A DNA stretch of 23,690 bases from Vicinamibacteria bacterium. Lineage in GTDB: Bacteria; Acidobacteriota; Vicinamibacteria; Vicinamibacterales; UBA2999. The stretch spans positions 1 through 23,690 of the forward strand of contig JAICQE010000050.1 of NCBI GenBank assembly GCA_025938035.1, written 5' to 3'. The notes beneath the pieces were generated by a model that was not told the DNA's origin, searched no databases, and was given only the letters and a program-made list of their open reading frames with translations. Below, in pieces: positions 1 through 6,781 of this stretch. Every line of letters starts with the position of its first letter. Positions within the stretch are counted from its first letter, which is position 1. Made by a program: the position numbers and the translations under genes.

Positions 1-1
1 C

Positions 2-400
2 GCCGGGTTCCTCGCCTTCTACTTCGTCGCACTCCCCGCCTATCGCGTCCTCATGGTCTGGTTGTACGACCATACGGCGAGTCTGTTGCTGGCGATGCTT
101 ATGCACGCGGTCCTCTCGGCGAGCACGATCGTCCTGCAGCCGCTGTCAGCCCATGGGCAGTTCACGTGGAACGTCCTGCTCGGCGCAGCGCTCTGGGCCG
201 TCGTCGCAGTGGTCGCGAGGGTGAGACGTGGTGAGCTGCCACGCGGCCGGTTCAACCGGCCGGCGGGCAGGTCTCATGACCGCCACGGCCACCCCGCTCG
301 CTGGCGCGCGTCGCCTCTACGTTGTCGCAGGCTGCCGCTTTTCTGGCGATGCTCGCCAACGTCGTCGACATCGTGCTCGGCTTTGGCTGGGAGAGGGTGA
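2..400 (+). CDS. CPBP family intramembrane protease, C-terminal fragment
   Basis: The frame is open from the left edge, so only the C-terminal part is visible. The reading LMVWLYDHTASLLLAMLMHA followed by STIVLQP matches the last helices of CPBP (Abi) membrane endopeptidases, where the His of the 'AMLMHA' helix is the usual last active-site position. A further hydrophobic helix (LLGAALWAVVAVVA) and a basic end (RVRRGELPRGR, to about position 245) complete the normal fold. The frame then runs another 50 codons as Arg/Pro/Ser-rich, low-quality sequence to the stop at 398-400. That tail is unlike the family, so the natural stop may have been lost or a frameshift may be present. The family cleaves or modifies substrates within the membrane; the substrate here is unknown. 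Family assignment is fairly sure, the exact C-terminus is not. Confidence 0.7.
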   Translation, partial: AGFLAFYFVALPAYRVLMVWLYDHTASLLLAMLMHAVLSASTIVLQPLSAHGQFTWNVLLGAALWAVVAVVARVRRGELPRGRFNRPAGRSHDRHGHPARWRASPLRCRRLPLFWRCSPTSSTSCSALAGRG

Positions 401-639
401 CGTACGGCGCGAGACCGGTTGCGGAATGGTTCGACGTTTTCCAGTGGAGCCGGCGAGGCGGTGCTGGCGCGGGCGAAGACTTCACGCCGGGGACGCTCGT
501 CGGCTTGTTCCTGAGCGGCCTCGCGGCGATCGTGATCTCGATTGTGATGCGCCGGGGGCGCGTGTTTTCGCGGATCAACGCGTGGGCGAGATCGCCGGCT
601 TCTCGTTCCTCACGCTGGATTTTGAGGCAGCGGGGTTGA
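322..639 (+). CDS. Doubtful small membrane protein
   Basis: I do not recognise this product. The frame starts at a TTG (322), or ATG at 349, without a clear ribosome binding site. It overlaps the tail of the preceding protease frame. It has two hydrophobic stretches (AAAFLAMLANVVDIVLGFGW and TLVGLFLSGLAAIVISIVM) separated by a polar linker containing ARPVAEWFDVFQWSRR, which looks like a genuine two-helix membrane protein. A better ATG (276, reading MTATATPLAGARRL) lies in a different frame, so a single-base frameshift near 315-322 could join the two into one gene. The last 15 residues (SRSSRWILRQRG) are poor. It may be intact, frameshifted or spurious. Confidence 0.3.
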   Translation: MSQAAAFLAMLANVVDIVLGFGWERVTYGARPVAEWFDVFQWSRRGGAGAGEDFTPGTLVGLFLSGLAAIVISIVMRRGRVFSRINAWARSPASRSSRWILRQRG

Positions 640-696
640 AGCGACGAAGCGAGGAGCGGCTCGGTTCGCATCCGTAACGCCTGTCACGCGATTACG

Positions 697-2223
697 TTAG
701 CGCATGGTGTCGTACACGATGCGCCCGTCCTTGAGCACCAGGTCCACTGACGCGAGAGCCTCGATATTCTCGAGGGGGTTCGCTGGCAGCAGAATCAGAT
801 CGGCCGCTTTGCCTGGTTCGACGGTTCCGAGTCGATCATCGATCCCCAACGCGCGCGCTGCATTGATGGTGGCCATCCTGAGAATAGCCAGATTCGGGAG
901 CCCGGCCTCTTTGAGGCCATGCACTTCGTTCATCACCGAGTGGAAGAAGTTGCCAAACGCGAAGGGTGTGTCGGTGCCGAAGATCAGGCGGACGCCCGCC
1001 ACGTGCAGCTTCCGCGTATTCGCAACGCTCTCGCGAAGCCACAGCTCCCAGCGCTCCATCGGGCGCTCCTGCCGCATTATCATGCGCGCCACACCCGGCA
1101 CTTTGAGTAAGCGCAATGCAAGGTAGAGATCCCTCCGCACCGACGCATCCACGTTCTCGATCAATTGCTGATCCTGATACAACTGTTGGGGCGCGCGCAG
1201 CATGGTCATCACGCTGTACGCCGACCCGGAAAGCGTGGGGCAGACGTAGATGCCGCGTCGAGCGATCTCGGCGACGAGATCGTCGGATAAGGGGTGTGGC
1301 ACGTTGACCAGATGCTCGATCCCATCCACGCCGCCTCGTACCGCAGCCCAATCGCCTTGGTGCCCGTACGAATGCGCCGTGACTCGCAGCCCCGCCTGGT
1401 GTGCGACTTCAACGATGCGACGCACCCAAGCCTCAGGCAGGTCGGGTCTGGCGTCGGCGAAACCGATGTCCCCATGGGTCGTGGCGATCTTGACGACATC
1501 AATGCCGTGCCCAATGTGCTCGCGCAGCTTCGGTTCGATCTCCTCGAACGTCCGCAACTCCACTGCCGACTCTGCGCGCTCCTCCGGCGACAGGCCCGAA
1601 GCGATGCCGCCGCTGACGTAACCATCAGGACCATTGACGTGCAGGCCCGCCGCGAGCACTCGCGGGCCCACGACGTCCCACCGCGCGAGGTCATCGCGGT
1701 AGCGAAGCGCGTAGTACCCATCGCCGAGGATGCGCATCGTCGTCACGCCGGCCTTGAGCTTCAGCTGGCCGCGCCGCACGATGTCTTCCCGCCCTTCGGG
1801 GTATCTGCGTGCTTGCGCCAGCCACTTCTGCATCAGCGCAGTCCGCTGCGTCAGCAGATCGGGCCCGGAATCGGACAGCATGTGGACGTGTGTGTCGATG
1901 AGTCCCGGGATCAAGGTATGGCCGCGTCCATCAATGACGCGAGCCGTGGCAGGAAGTGGTTGATCCGCCGCGACGATCGCGTCGATGCGACCGTCACGGA
2001 CGATGACGGACCTGTCCGACGCGACCATGTCTGCGACTCCGTCCCAGACAGCGACGTGCTGCAGGACGAGGTACTCGGCCACCGGCTTGGCGACGATTCC
2101 ATCCAGGGCGTGCGCATCGCCCGGGCGGAACTGGAGCATCAGCCATACGAACGCGAGGCCCGTCAGGGTGAGTCCGACGGTGACGATCGCCCCGAGCAGC
2201 TTCAACGTTCGACGTCGCATCAC
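697..2223 (-). CDS. Membrane-anchored metal-dependent amidohydrolase
   Basis: This is a 508-aa amidohydrolase-superfamily enzyme of the imidazolonepropionase/prolidase-like branch, which hydrolyses C-N bonds in cyclic or peptide-like amides. The metal ligands are all present: HxH at 112-114 (DTHVHM), Lys245 (VVKIATTHGD), His284 (TAHSYG), His304 (GIEHLV) and Asp418 (FGTDTP). The superfamily ends are intact too: an N-terminal beta-sandwich strand (VIVRDGRIDAIV, IDGRG) and a C-terminal GTVEPGKAADLILL. Residues 8-30 form one hydrophobic helix after an Arg-rich start, so the enzyme is probably exported or tethered on the periplasmic side. The first codon is GTG followed immediately by ATG (2220); either may initiate. 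It stands alone, with no neighbour in the same direction. The substrate cannot be told from sequence. Confidence 0.93.
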   Translation of the reverse strand: MMRRRTLKLLGAIVTVGLTLTGLAFVWLMLQFRPGDAHALDGIVAKPVAEYLVLQHVAVWDGVADMVASDRSVIVRDGRIDAIVAADQPLPATARVIDGRGHTLIPGLIDTHVHMLSDSGPDLLTQRTALMQKWLAQARRYPEGREDIVRRGQLKLKAGVTTMRILGDGYYALRYRDDLARWDVVGPRVLAAGLHVNGPDGYVSGGIASGLSPEERAESAVELRTFEEIEPKLREHIGHGIDVVKIATTHGDIGFADARPDLPEAWVRRIVEVAHQAGLRVTAHSYGHQGDWAAVRGGVDGIEHLVNVPHPLSDDLVAEIARRGIYVCPTLSGSAYSVMTMLRAPQQLYQDQQLIENVDASVRRDLYLALRLLKVPGVARMIMRQERPMERWELWLRESVANTRKLHVAGVRLIFGTDTPFAFGNFFHSVMNEVHGLKEAGLPNLAILRMATINAARALGIDDRLGTVEPGKAADLILLPANPLENIEALASVDLVLKDGRIVYDTMR

Positions 2224-2593
2224 GAGATCACACTCAGCTCATCTACATTGATGGCCGGGCTCAGCGAGCTGGCTGGTTCAGAGACGCTAAACTGCTCTCC
2301 AATTCTCACTCCGAACGGCCGCCGACGCATTCCAACCGAGCGGTGCTCGGCATCATGACCTCGCACGCGGACGGTGACCGATAACATCAATGCGATATCG
2401 ATGACATCTTGCGGCAGACATCCGCGGGTGGATGACGAACTGGCTAGATCGAATGCGGGCGCTTCAGACGGCCACCGGGTAGAACCCCATCCACACCGCA
2501 CAAATGAGCCCTACGTCCGTCGGGAGGTTTTGCAGAGGCGGTGGCCCGCGGAGGCGTCAGGTAGCGAATAGACGCAGCCGTCACTCCTGTCGA
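2224..2593. other. Gap without a recognisable gene
   Basis: This stretch holds several short open frames on both strands, none with recognisable protein character or a ribosome binding site. A minus-strand frame of 93 codons (2220-2501) is Ser/Arg-rich with no predicted fold. Composition is less GC-rich than the flanking amidohydrolase. It contains the upstream region of the amidohydrolase gene, but I cannot point to a convincing promoter. Confidence 0.5.
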
Positions 2594-2827
2594 TCAAACA
2601 CTGACCCGCTTGTTCGTCGAGATACCGAGGATCCTATACAGCGCGCACCAGCCGACCGCGCCCGTGACGAACGCAATAGTTCCGACCACCAGCGAAACAA
2701 AGCTGACGACGCCAGTCCTGGACAGGAGGCTCGCCTCCGTTGGCCACGTACTCCACGCCACGTATCCCAGCGCGAGGCCGACGACGACTCGAATCACCCG
2801 ATCCCACGTGCCTTCATTAATCGTCAT
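2594..2827 (-). CDS. DUF2892 small membrane protein
   Basis: This 77-aa protein has the DUF2892 layout: MTINEGTWDRVIRVVVG start, a first hydrophobic helix (about 11-28), and a second helix (about 40-60) ending in the characteristic GWCALYRILGIST. Cys61 sits where the family carries its conserved cysteine, and members are often found fused to or next to rhodanese and sulfur or metal-handling proteins. The start at 2827 is chosen because a GAGGAG ribosome binding site (2835-2840 on the plus strand as CTCCTC) lies seven bases upstream; the longer frame from 3049 lacks one and is not membrane-like. It is divergent from the DGC-domain gene at 3129. Function of the family is unknown. Confidence 0.85.
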   Translation of the reverse strand: MTINEGTWDRVIRVVVGLALGYVAWSTWPTEASLLSRTGVVSFVSLVVGTIAFVTGAVGWCALYRILGISTNKRVSV

Positions 2828-3128
2828 GGCCAGACTCCTCGTTAACAATGGCCTTAGCGCATAACGCTTCTTCTTTAGCAAGCAAATGCACCACCAGACA
2901 ATCCAGAACTCGGGACCGGTGTTTTGTGGCGAACGCGAGAGTCTGCCCGAATCGTGTGCGGGAAAGTCGGCGCGAACTGCGGGAAAACGCGTATGAATCC
3001 GCCACTGCCTGCCGGGAATCCGGAAGATCAGAGCTCTGAGTCCGACCAATGGGCCGCTGGCGGTGGTTTACCACTTGCAAGATGTTCATTTTGACTGTTC
3101 CGCCACTCGACCGAGCAAGGAGGTCAAC
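2828..3128. other. Divergent intergenic region
   Basis: This 300-bp region separates the divergent DUF2892 and DGC-domain genes. No protein-like frame is seen. It carries the ribosome binding sites of both genes: CTCCTC at 2835-2840 for the minus gene and AAGGAGG at 3117-3123 for the plus gene. A TTGACT hexamer occurs near 3091 but without a convincing -10 partner, so I do not call a promoter. Confidence 0.5.
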
Positions 3129-3626
3129 ATGGAGGACTTCACGGCCGACTTCTCCGTGGCAGTGCAAGGCGTCAAGGGCTTCTGTCCGGCGGGTGAAGTC
3201 TACGCAAAGCGCAATATCTCCGAAAAGAAGATCCCCGTTCTCTCGTGCGAGGGTCCTTGTATCCGAGGAGAAATTGCCAGACTCGCTGCTAACTTGGTCG
3301 CGGCCGAAGTGCCGTCGTTTGCCCGAGCGTGCCACGCAGAGGCGTTTTTCGTGCCTCATTCCTCAATGGCGCGTTGGGTTAAGGATGCCGACCATTGCAT
3401 CATGATCGATGGCTGTTTCTTGAAGTGCCATGGACGGGTACTCAAGACACTCGTCGGAGAAGAAAAGGTCATCCATATTGATGCGCTGCCGTTGTACAAG
3501 AAATACACCGATGTCTTTTCGATGGATGACGTTCCAGAAGAGGAACGCAAAGCGGTTGCGCGGCACGTAGCGGATCAGATCATTTCCAAGGCAGGTCCGG
3601 TCGGCTCCGGCGTCGTTGCGGCCTGA
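3129..3626 (+). CDS. DGC-domain putative zinc-binding protein
   Basis: This 165-aa protein matches the DGC-domain family of putative zinc-binding proteins. The signature IDGCFLKCHG lies at 93-102 (Asp94, Gly95, Cys96, Cys100), with further conserved-looking cysteines at 19 (GFCPAG), 40 and 44 (SCEGPCIRGEIAR), 68 and 90. Members are cytoplasmic, with no signal peptide, and are often encoded with metal-resistance or sulfur genes. The start at 3129 is preferred over an in-frame upstream start at 3063 because of a near-perfect AAGGAGG at 3117-3123, five bases upstream. It leads a probable operon with the genes at 3714 and 4224. Metal binding is inferred from cysteine content and family name; no enzymatic role is established. 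Confidence 0.85.
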   Translation: MEDFTADFSVAVQGVKGFCPAGEVYAKRNISEKKIPVLSCEGPCIRGEIARLAANLVAAEVPSFARACHAEAFFVPHSSMARWVKDADHCIMIDGCFLKCHGRVLKTLVGEEKVIHIDALPLYKKYTDVFSMDDVPEEERKAVARHVADQIISKAGPVGSGVVAA

Positions 3627-3713
3627 ACTACCGGGCATTGGAGCTGGAAGAACGGGACGACCGAAGAACACGGGCTGATTGAGGACGTCCGATGTGAAGC
3701 GCTGGGGGGCACG

Positions 3714-4175
3714 ATGGACACCCACCTCAAGATGAACGAAACGGTGAGGATGGTCTGGCTACGCAGCTTTTTGAAAGTTCTGTCTATTGGATTCCTCACA
3801 GCGTTCATTCCGTGGATTACACTCATTCTCCTGAACGCGCCGATTCTCGCACCCGGCGGTAGTCTTGCGCCGTTGCTCAGATTCCAGCCTTACAACGCCC
3901 CCTACGAGAGCATGATGACCGCGATCCACATTGTGTGGGCGGTGATGCTGTGGCGCGCCTCAGACGATCCTGCACGGCACTCCCTTTTCATCGACTTCAC
4001 CATCTGGGCAAACGCCGCTCATGGTCTCGTGATGCTCATCGCGACACCCCTGCAGAAAGGACTGGTCATGACGCTCATCGAAGGTGTGCCGCTATTCGCG
4101 ATAGCAGCGGTGCTGGCGTGGCTCCGACCGAAGCGATCAGCGGTTAGGCCGGCAATCTATCCCAAGACGGCGTAA
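3714..4175 (+). CDS. Four-helix membrane protein, DUF6632-like
   Basis: This is a 153-aa integral membrane protein with four hydrophobic helices at about 20-42, 66-81, 92-110 and 121-138. The pattern PYESMMTAIHIVWAVMLWRA, then DPARHSLFIDFTIWANAAHG, then EGVPLFAIAAVLAW, resembles DUF6632, a small bacterial membrane family of unknown function. The start at 3714 follows a G-rich run (GGGGGGC) at a suitable distance; ATG at residue 7 is an alternative. It lies 87 bp after the DGC-domain gene and 48 bp before the SHOCT gene in the same direction, suggesting co-transcription. Base composition is noticeably lower in GC than the second half of the window. The family call is from memory of the pattern and is moderate. 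Confidence 0.7.
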   Translation: MDTHLKMNETVRMVWLRSFLKVLSIGFLTAFIPWITLILLNAPILAPGGSLAPLLRFQPYNAPYESMMTAIHIVWAVMLWRASDDPARHSLFIDFTIWANAAHGLVMLIATPLQKGLVMTLIEGVPLFAIAAVLAWLRPKRSAVRPAIYPKTA

Positions 4176-4223
4176 GGGCCGTGCATGGGACCTACCCTAA
4201 CGGGCAATTCTGAGGGGTGGACG

Positions 4224-4598
4224 ATGGATAGCACGACACGCAGACTTTTGCTTGCGTTCGGCCTTCTGCTGGTAGTGGCGCTCAGCTTTTCGGCATTGAT
4301 GGGCGGCATGATCGGTCCAGGCTTCATTGGTTCAGACCAGACCGGCCAGGGGCCGTTCGGGCCAGGCATGATGCGCGGTCATGGCTGGATGTGGGGACTC
4401 GGTATGGGATTCGGGAGTCTGGTCATGCTCGCCTTCTGGGGCGTTGTGATTGTCGGTGTGATTCTGCTGATTCGATCTGTAGGTGGAGCCCACGGGGCCC
4501 TGTGGCACGAAACGCCGCCCAATCTGCTCAAACGGCGTTATGCGGCGGGACACATCAGCCGCGAACAGTATGAACAGATGCGTAAGGACCTCGAATAG
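4224..4598 (+). CDS. SHOCT-domain membrane protein
   Basis: This 124-aa protein has an N-terminal hydrophobic helix (7-28), a Gly/Met-rich loop with GPGMMRGHGWMWGLGMGF (46-63), a second helix (65-84), and a C-terminal SHOCT motif: NLLKRRYAAGHISREQYEQM at 100-119. SHOCT is a short oligomerisation-type domain at the end of many small membrane proteins. Met/His-rich loops in such proteins often accompany copper or other metal genes, which fits the neighbouring DGC-domain gene, but metal binding here is inference. The start at 4224 is preferred to the in-frame ATG at 4185 because it follows GAGGGGTGG and gives a normal N-terminal helix. It is the last gene of the probable three-gene operon. Confidence 0.82.
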   Translation: MDSTTRRLLLAFGLLLVVALSFSALMGGMIGPGFIGSDQTGQGPFGPGMMRGHGWMWGLGMGFGSLVMLAFWGVVIVGVILLIRSVGGAHGALWHETPPNLLKRRYAAGHISREQYEQMRKDLE

Positions 4599-4842
4599 TC
4601 ATTGCGGTAACCCAACGAAGAAACTCGAATCGTAAAGTCGCTCTTATCTTCTGCGCTAAGCAACGCGGTGAACACAGGAAGAACGAATTGAACTGCAGCG
4701 CGAACATCATCGCGTTGGAGGCGATATAGGCGAGAGACACCAGCCATACGAACCGCGCCGGGAGTGATCCGACGAGGACGGTCGAAATAGCGAAAGGAAC
4801 GCGGTCACGTGTTAAGGACATCGCTTTCATCAGAATCCGCAT
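4555..4842 (-). other. Uncertain membrane-protein-like ORF or decayed gene
   Basis: This frame opens with MRILMKAMSLTRDRVPFAIS and contains a convincing hydrophobic helix (FVWLVSLAYIASNAMMFAL). It then becomes charged, with little protein character, and its 3' end overlaps the SHOCT gene on the other strand. I do not recognise it. No good ribosome binding site is seen. It reads like the surviving middle of a larger gene whose ends have been lost. Together with the frame at 4853-4999 it fills most of the 4599-5015 gap; nothing else is apparent there. Confidence 0.25.
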
Positions 4843-4852
4843 CAGGCCAAAT

Positions 4853-4999
4853 TCAGAATCGTACGCGCAGGCCGATGCCCCATTGGCCCGCCCGCAAGAA
4901 CTTTCTCGTGCGTCGTGCCGGTGCGTCGGGAAATCGACCGAGGCGCGCCCACGTAACGTACGAATTCGCCGTGAGGGCTGCGCTGGACTTATCTGTCAC
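4853..4999 (-). other. Short ORF ending like an outer-membrane barrel
   Basis: A frame on the minus strand, opening at a GTG (4999), runs for 48 codons as VTDKSSAALTANSYVTWARL and so on, to QWGIGLRVRF before a TGA at 4853. Alternating hydrophobic residues and a terminal Phe resemble the last strand of an outer-membrane beta-barrel. It lies just downstream of the CPBP gene, with no ribosome binding site. It could be a 3' relic of a lost gene or chance. Confidence 0.2.
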
Positions 5000-5015
5000 T
5001 CGTGTTTGCGGCCGC

Positions 5016-5822
5016 TCATTCGCGCCTCCTCAACCGAACGATCGTCGCCAGCACACCGGCCAGTAGCGTGAGGCTCGCCCAGATCCAATAGCGCTGCTGT
5101 GCCGCCCCTTCGACCATCACAATCGTTGGGAACAGCGGAACGAACGCGTTCCCCCAGCCGTGGGCAACGAGACCCGCCATGATGCGTTTGCCAGCGGCCT
5201 GGCGTATCGCGGCGAAGAAGTAGGAATGGCCGATCAGAACGAGCGCGAATCCGAGGAACGGCACGAAGATCTGGCTGGTTCCCGGTATAAAGAACAGCGG
5301 CAGGTGCCACAAGGCCCAGACTACCCCGAGCACCATGTTGCCCAGCCACGGTCCCAGTCGTTCCTCAAGTGGGTCCAGGATGTATCCGCGCCAGCCCAGT
5401 TCTTCCTGTCCACCGCCGAGGAAGATCATCAGCAGCAGAAACGGTAGGAAGGCCCACACGGAAGGCAGGAGCATCTGCAGGTGCGGTACTCCCCATAGTT
5501 CCGGCAGTATCCACGCCAGCCAGGTGGTTCCGCCAAGCACCAGCGGGGGCGCAAGCCACGCCTGCCAGCCGAAACGAAGATCCAGCAGACCGCGCAGGTA
5601 CTGGCGAACCGCGTCTTCGCCGCGCAATGTCCGCAGGCTGTAGAACGCTCCCGCCGCAGGCCCGAAGGCACCCAGACTGATCGACGGCACAGTCAACGCG
5701 CTCAGCAGGTTCTTTCCGAGTGGGATGATGCCCGCCCATGCAAGGAGCAGTGGCAGCCACATCAGCCACGACCAAGCGAACGTGACCACGAAGAAGCGGT
5801 ACGGAAATCCTCGATCTTCCAC
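5016..5822 (-). CDS. CPBP family intramembrane metalloprotease
   Basis: This is a complete CPBP (Abi, type II CAAX-prenyl protease-like) membrane protein of 268 aa. The active-site motifs are present: EELGWRG with Glu140, Glu141 and Arg145; WALWH ending at His173; and HGWGN with His221 and Asn225. About seven hydrophobic helices surround them. In characterised relatives these residues form the intramembrane catalytic site. I start at GTG 5822 because a purine-rich GAGGGGGAG (plus-strand 5825-5833) precedes it; an in-frame GTG at 5840 would place that site inside the gene. It is transcribed alone. The window opens with the end of another CPBP gene, so two members of the family sit within 5 kb. 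Substrate unknown. Confidence 0.9.
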   Translation of the reverse strand: MEDRGFPYRFFVVTFAWSWLMWLPLLLAWAGIIPLGKNLLSALTVPSISLGAFGPAAGAFYSLRTLRGEDAVRQYLRGLLDLRFGWQAWLAPPLVLGGTTWLAWILPELWGVPHLQMLLPSVWAFLPFLLLMIFLGGGQEELGWRGYILDPLEERLGPWLGNMVLGVVWALWHLPLFFIPGTSQIFVPFLGFALVLIGHSYFFAAIRQAAGKRIMAGLVAHGWGNAFVPLFPTIVMVEGAAQQRYWIWASLTLLAGVLATIVRLRRRE

Positions 5823-5990
5823 AACTCCCCCTCGCCGCACTGGACGATTTCCGGAACGGGTTGACCTGGGCCTGCGGCCCGCGGCAACGAAGTCGACGTG
5901 CTGCGGATGACGCCGTCGCTTGTCAGCGCCCTAGCGCGGCTGCGATCGATACGCAGCTCATTCGGCGGACAGGCTGACAAGCTCGGGAAC

Positions 5991-6012
5991 GCAGCGGTTC
6001 AGGAGACCGCTG
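5991..6012. repeat. Hairpin, copy 1 of GCAGCGGTTC element
   Basis: The arms CAGCGGT (5992-5998) and ACCGCTG (6006-6012) can pair as a 7-bp stem with a 7-base loop. The first 11 bases, GCAGCGGTTCA, are identical to those of the hairpin at 6267, 276 bp away. Confidence 0.55.
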
Positions 6013-6209
6013 TACACAACGCAATTCATCGCACCGCAGTGCGTACAGATGCATATCGGCTGGTACCTCGCTAAGCCTGAGCGCGTTCTGTGTCAGAACT
6101 GTGTCACATACCCCCCGAAACCCTGGGCAAACACCGTGATTTACGGGGAGACGCCGACGCACATCGTTGTTGCGGGCAGTCGTTGATGGGAACTGCGTTG
6201 GTGGGATTC

Positions 6210-6289
6210 AGTGTGCGTCAGCACGCGCGAGCGGAATCAATTTCCAAGCGTGCTCCTTGGAAAAAGGCAGCGGTTCAGAGAACCGCTGC
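6210..6289. repeat. Cluster of three adjacent stem-loops
   Basis: Three stems follow one another. Around 6210-6229 GTGCGT pairs with ACGCGC across a CAGC loop, using wobble pairs. TTCCAAG (6242-6248) pairs with CTTGGAA (6256-6262). GCAGCGGTTC (6267-6276) pairs perfectly with GAACCGCTGC (6280-6289) over a 3-base AGA loop. The third is copy 2 of the element at 5991. Such packing suggests a structured RNA or a mobile-element end; neither is established. Confidence 0.45.
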
Positions 6290-6499
6290 ATCACACCAGC
6301 CTGTCGGTCGTCGCAGTCCGCCTCGGTCGCGCGTGTGACGCAGCCGTGTCATCTGAGAGGTGCGATTCGGCTCAGGCGTGGAAGTTCGTTTACTCCAAGG
6401 GCTTCCGAGGATGCATGACGACGAAACAAACCGCTGTCTTCCGCCCTGTGTCCCAGAGCCGAATTCAGCCCCGCGGTGAATGCGGTTCACGATGCTGGC

Positions 6500-6530
6500 G
6501 GGGACAATTTCAGGGACAATTCTGGGGACA
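6500..6530. repeat. Three tandem GGGACA direct repeats
   Basis: The motif GGGACAATT occurs at 6501 and 6513, twelve bases apart, and GGGGACA follows at 6524-6530, giving three near-tandem copies. They lie about 50 bp upstream of tRNA-Ser. They could be protein-binding sites or the end of a degraded mobile element. Confidence 0.5.
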
Positions 6531-6559
6531 TGCGGATGCTCGCAACTCGAACGCTGTCG

Positions 6560-6565
6560 TATACT
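6560..6565 (+). promoter_or_regulatory. Likely -10 element of tRNA-Ser
   Basis: TATACT lies 15 bp before the mature tRNA 5' end and matches the sigma-70 -10 consensus at five of six positions. No clear -35 hexamer is visible 16-18 bp upstream. Confidence 0.45.
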
Positions 6566-6580
6566 TAGAAATCTCGCCGC

Positions 6581-6675
6581 GGTGAGGTGGCCGAGAGGCT
6601 GAAGGCGGCGGTTTGCTAAACCGTTGTAGGGCCTTTAAAGTCCTACCGAGGGTTCGAATCCCTCCCTCACCGCCA
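6581..6675 (+). tRNA. tRNA-Ser, anticodon GCT
   Basis: The sequence folds as a class II tRNA. The acceptor stem is GGTGAGG with CCTCACC (6665-6671), followed by discriminator G and an encoded CCA (6673-6675). A D-arm (GCC...GGC) is present. The anticodon stem GCGGT/ACCGT encloses TTGCTAA with anticodon GCT at 6615-6617. A long variable arm (about 6624-6647, with TAGG/CCTA pairing) is typical of serine tRNAs. The T-arm is GAGGG-TTCGAAT-CCCTC (6648-6664). It decodes AGC/AGU serine codons. Such genes are common integration sites, but no second copy of the 3' end is seen in the window. Confidence 0.97.
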
Positions 6676-6781
6676 GACTTCGCTCGCATGGATCGTCAGC
6701 GAGCTTCGGCCAGGCAGCCAAAGCGCGAAGTCCCAAAAAGAAAAATCCAACTCGCAGGGCGCGAGGGCAGTCTATTTCGGC

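Larger units (their letters stand above)
5823..6580. other. Long non-coding gap with hairpins
   Basis: No protein-like frame is visible over about 750 bp. It contains two copies of a hairpin beginning GCAGCGGTTC (5991-6012 and 6267-6289), additional small stem-loops between 6210 and 6262, and three tandem GGGACA repeats near the right end (6500-6530). It ends at the tRNA-Ser gene. Confidence 0.55.

Noticed and set aside
1294..2358. Plus-strand open frame of 354 codons over the amidohydrolase
   Set aside because: It is antisense to a gene with all metal ligands present and shows no fold of its own.
6581..6675. tRNA-Ser as the attachment site of an island to its left
   Set aside because: The 3' end of the tRNA faces right, and no duplicate of its last 20 bases or integrase gene is visible in the window.
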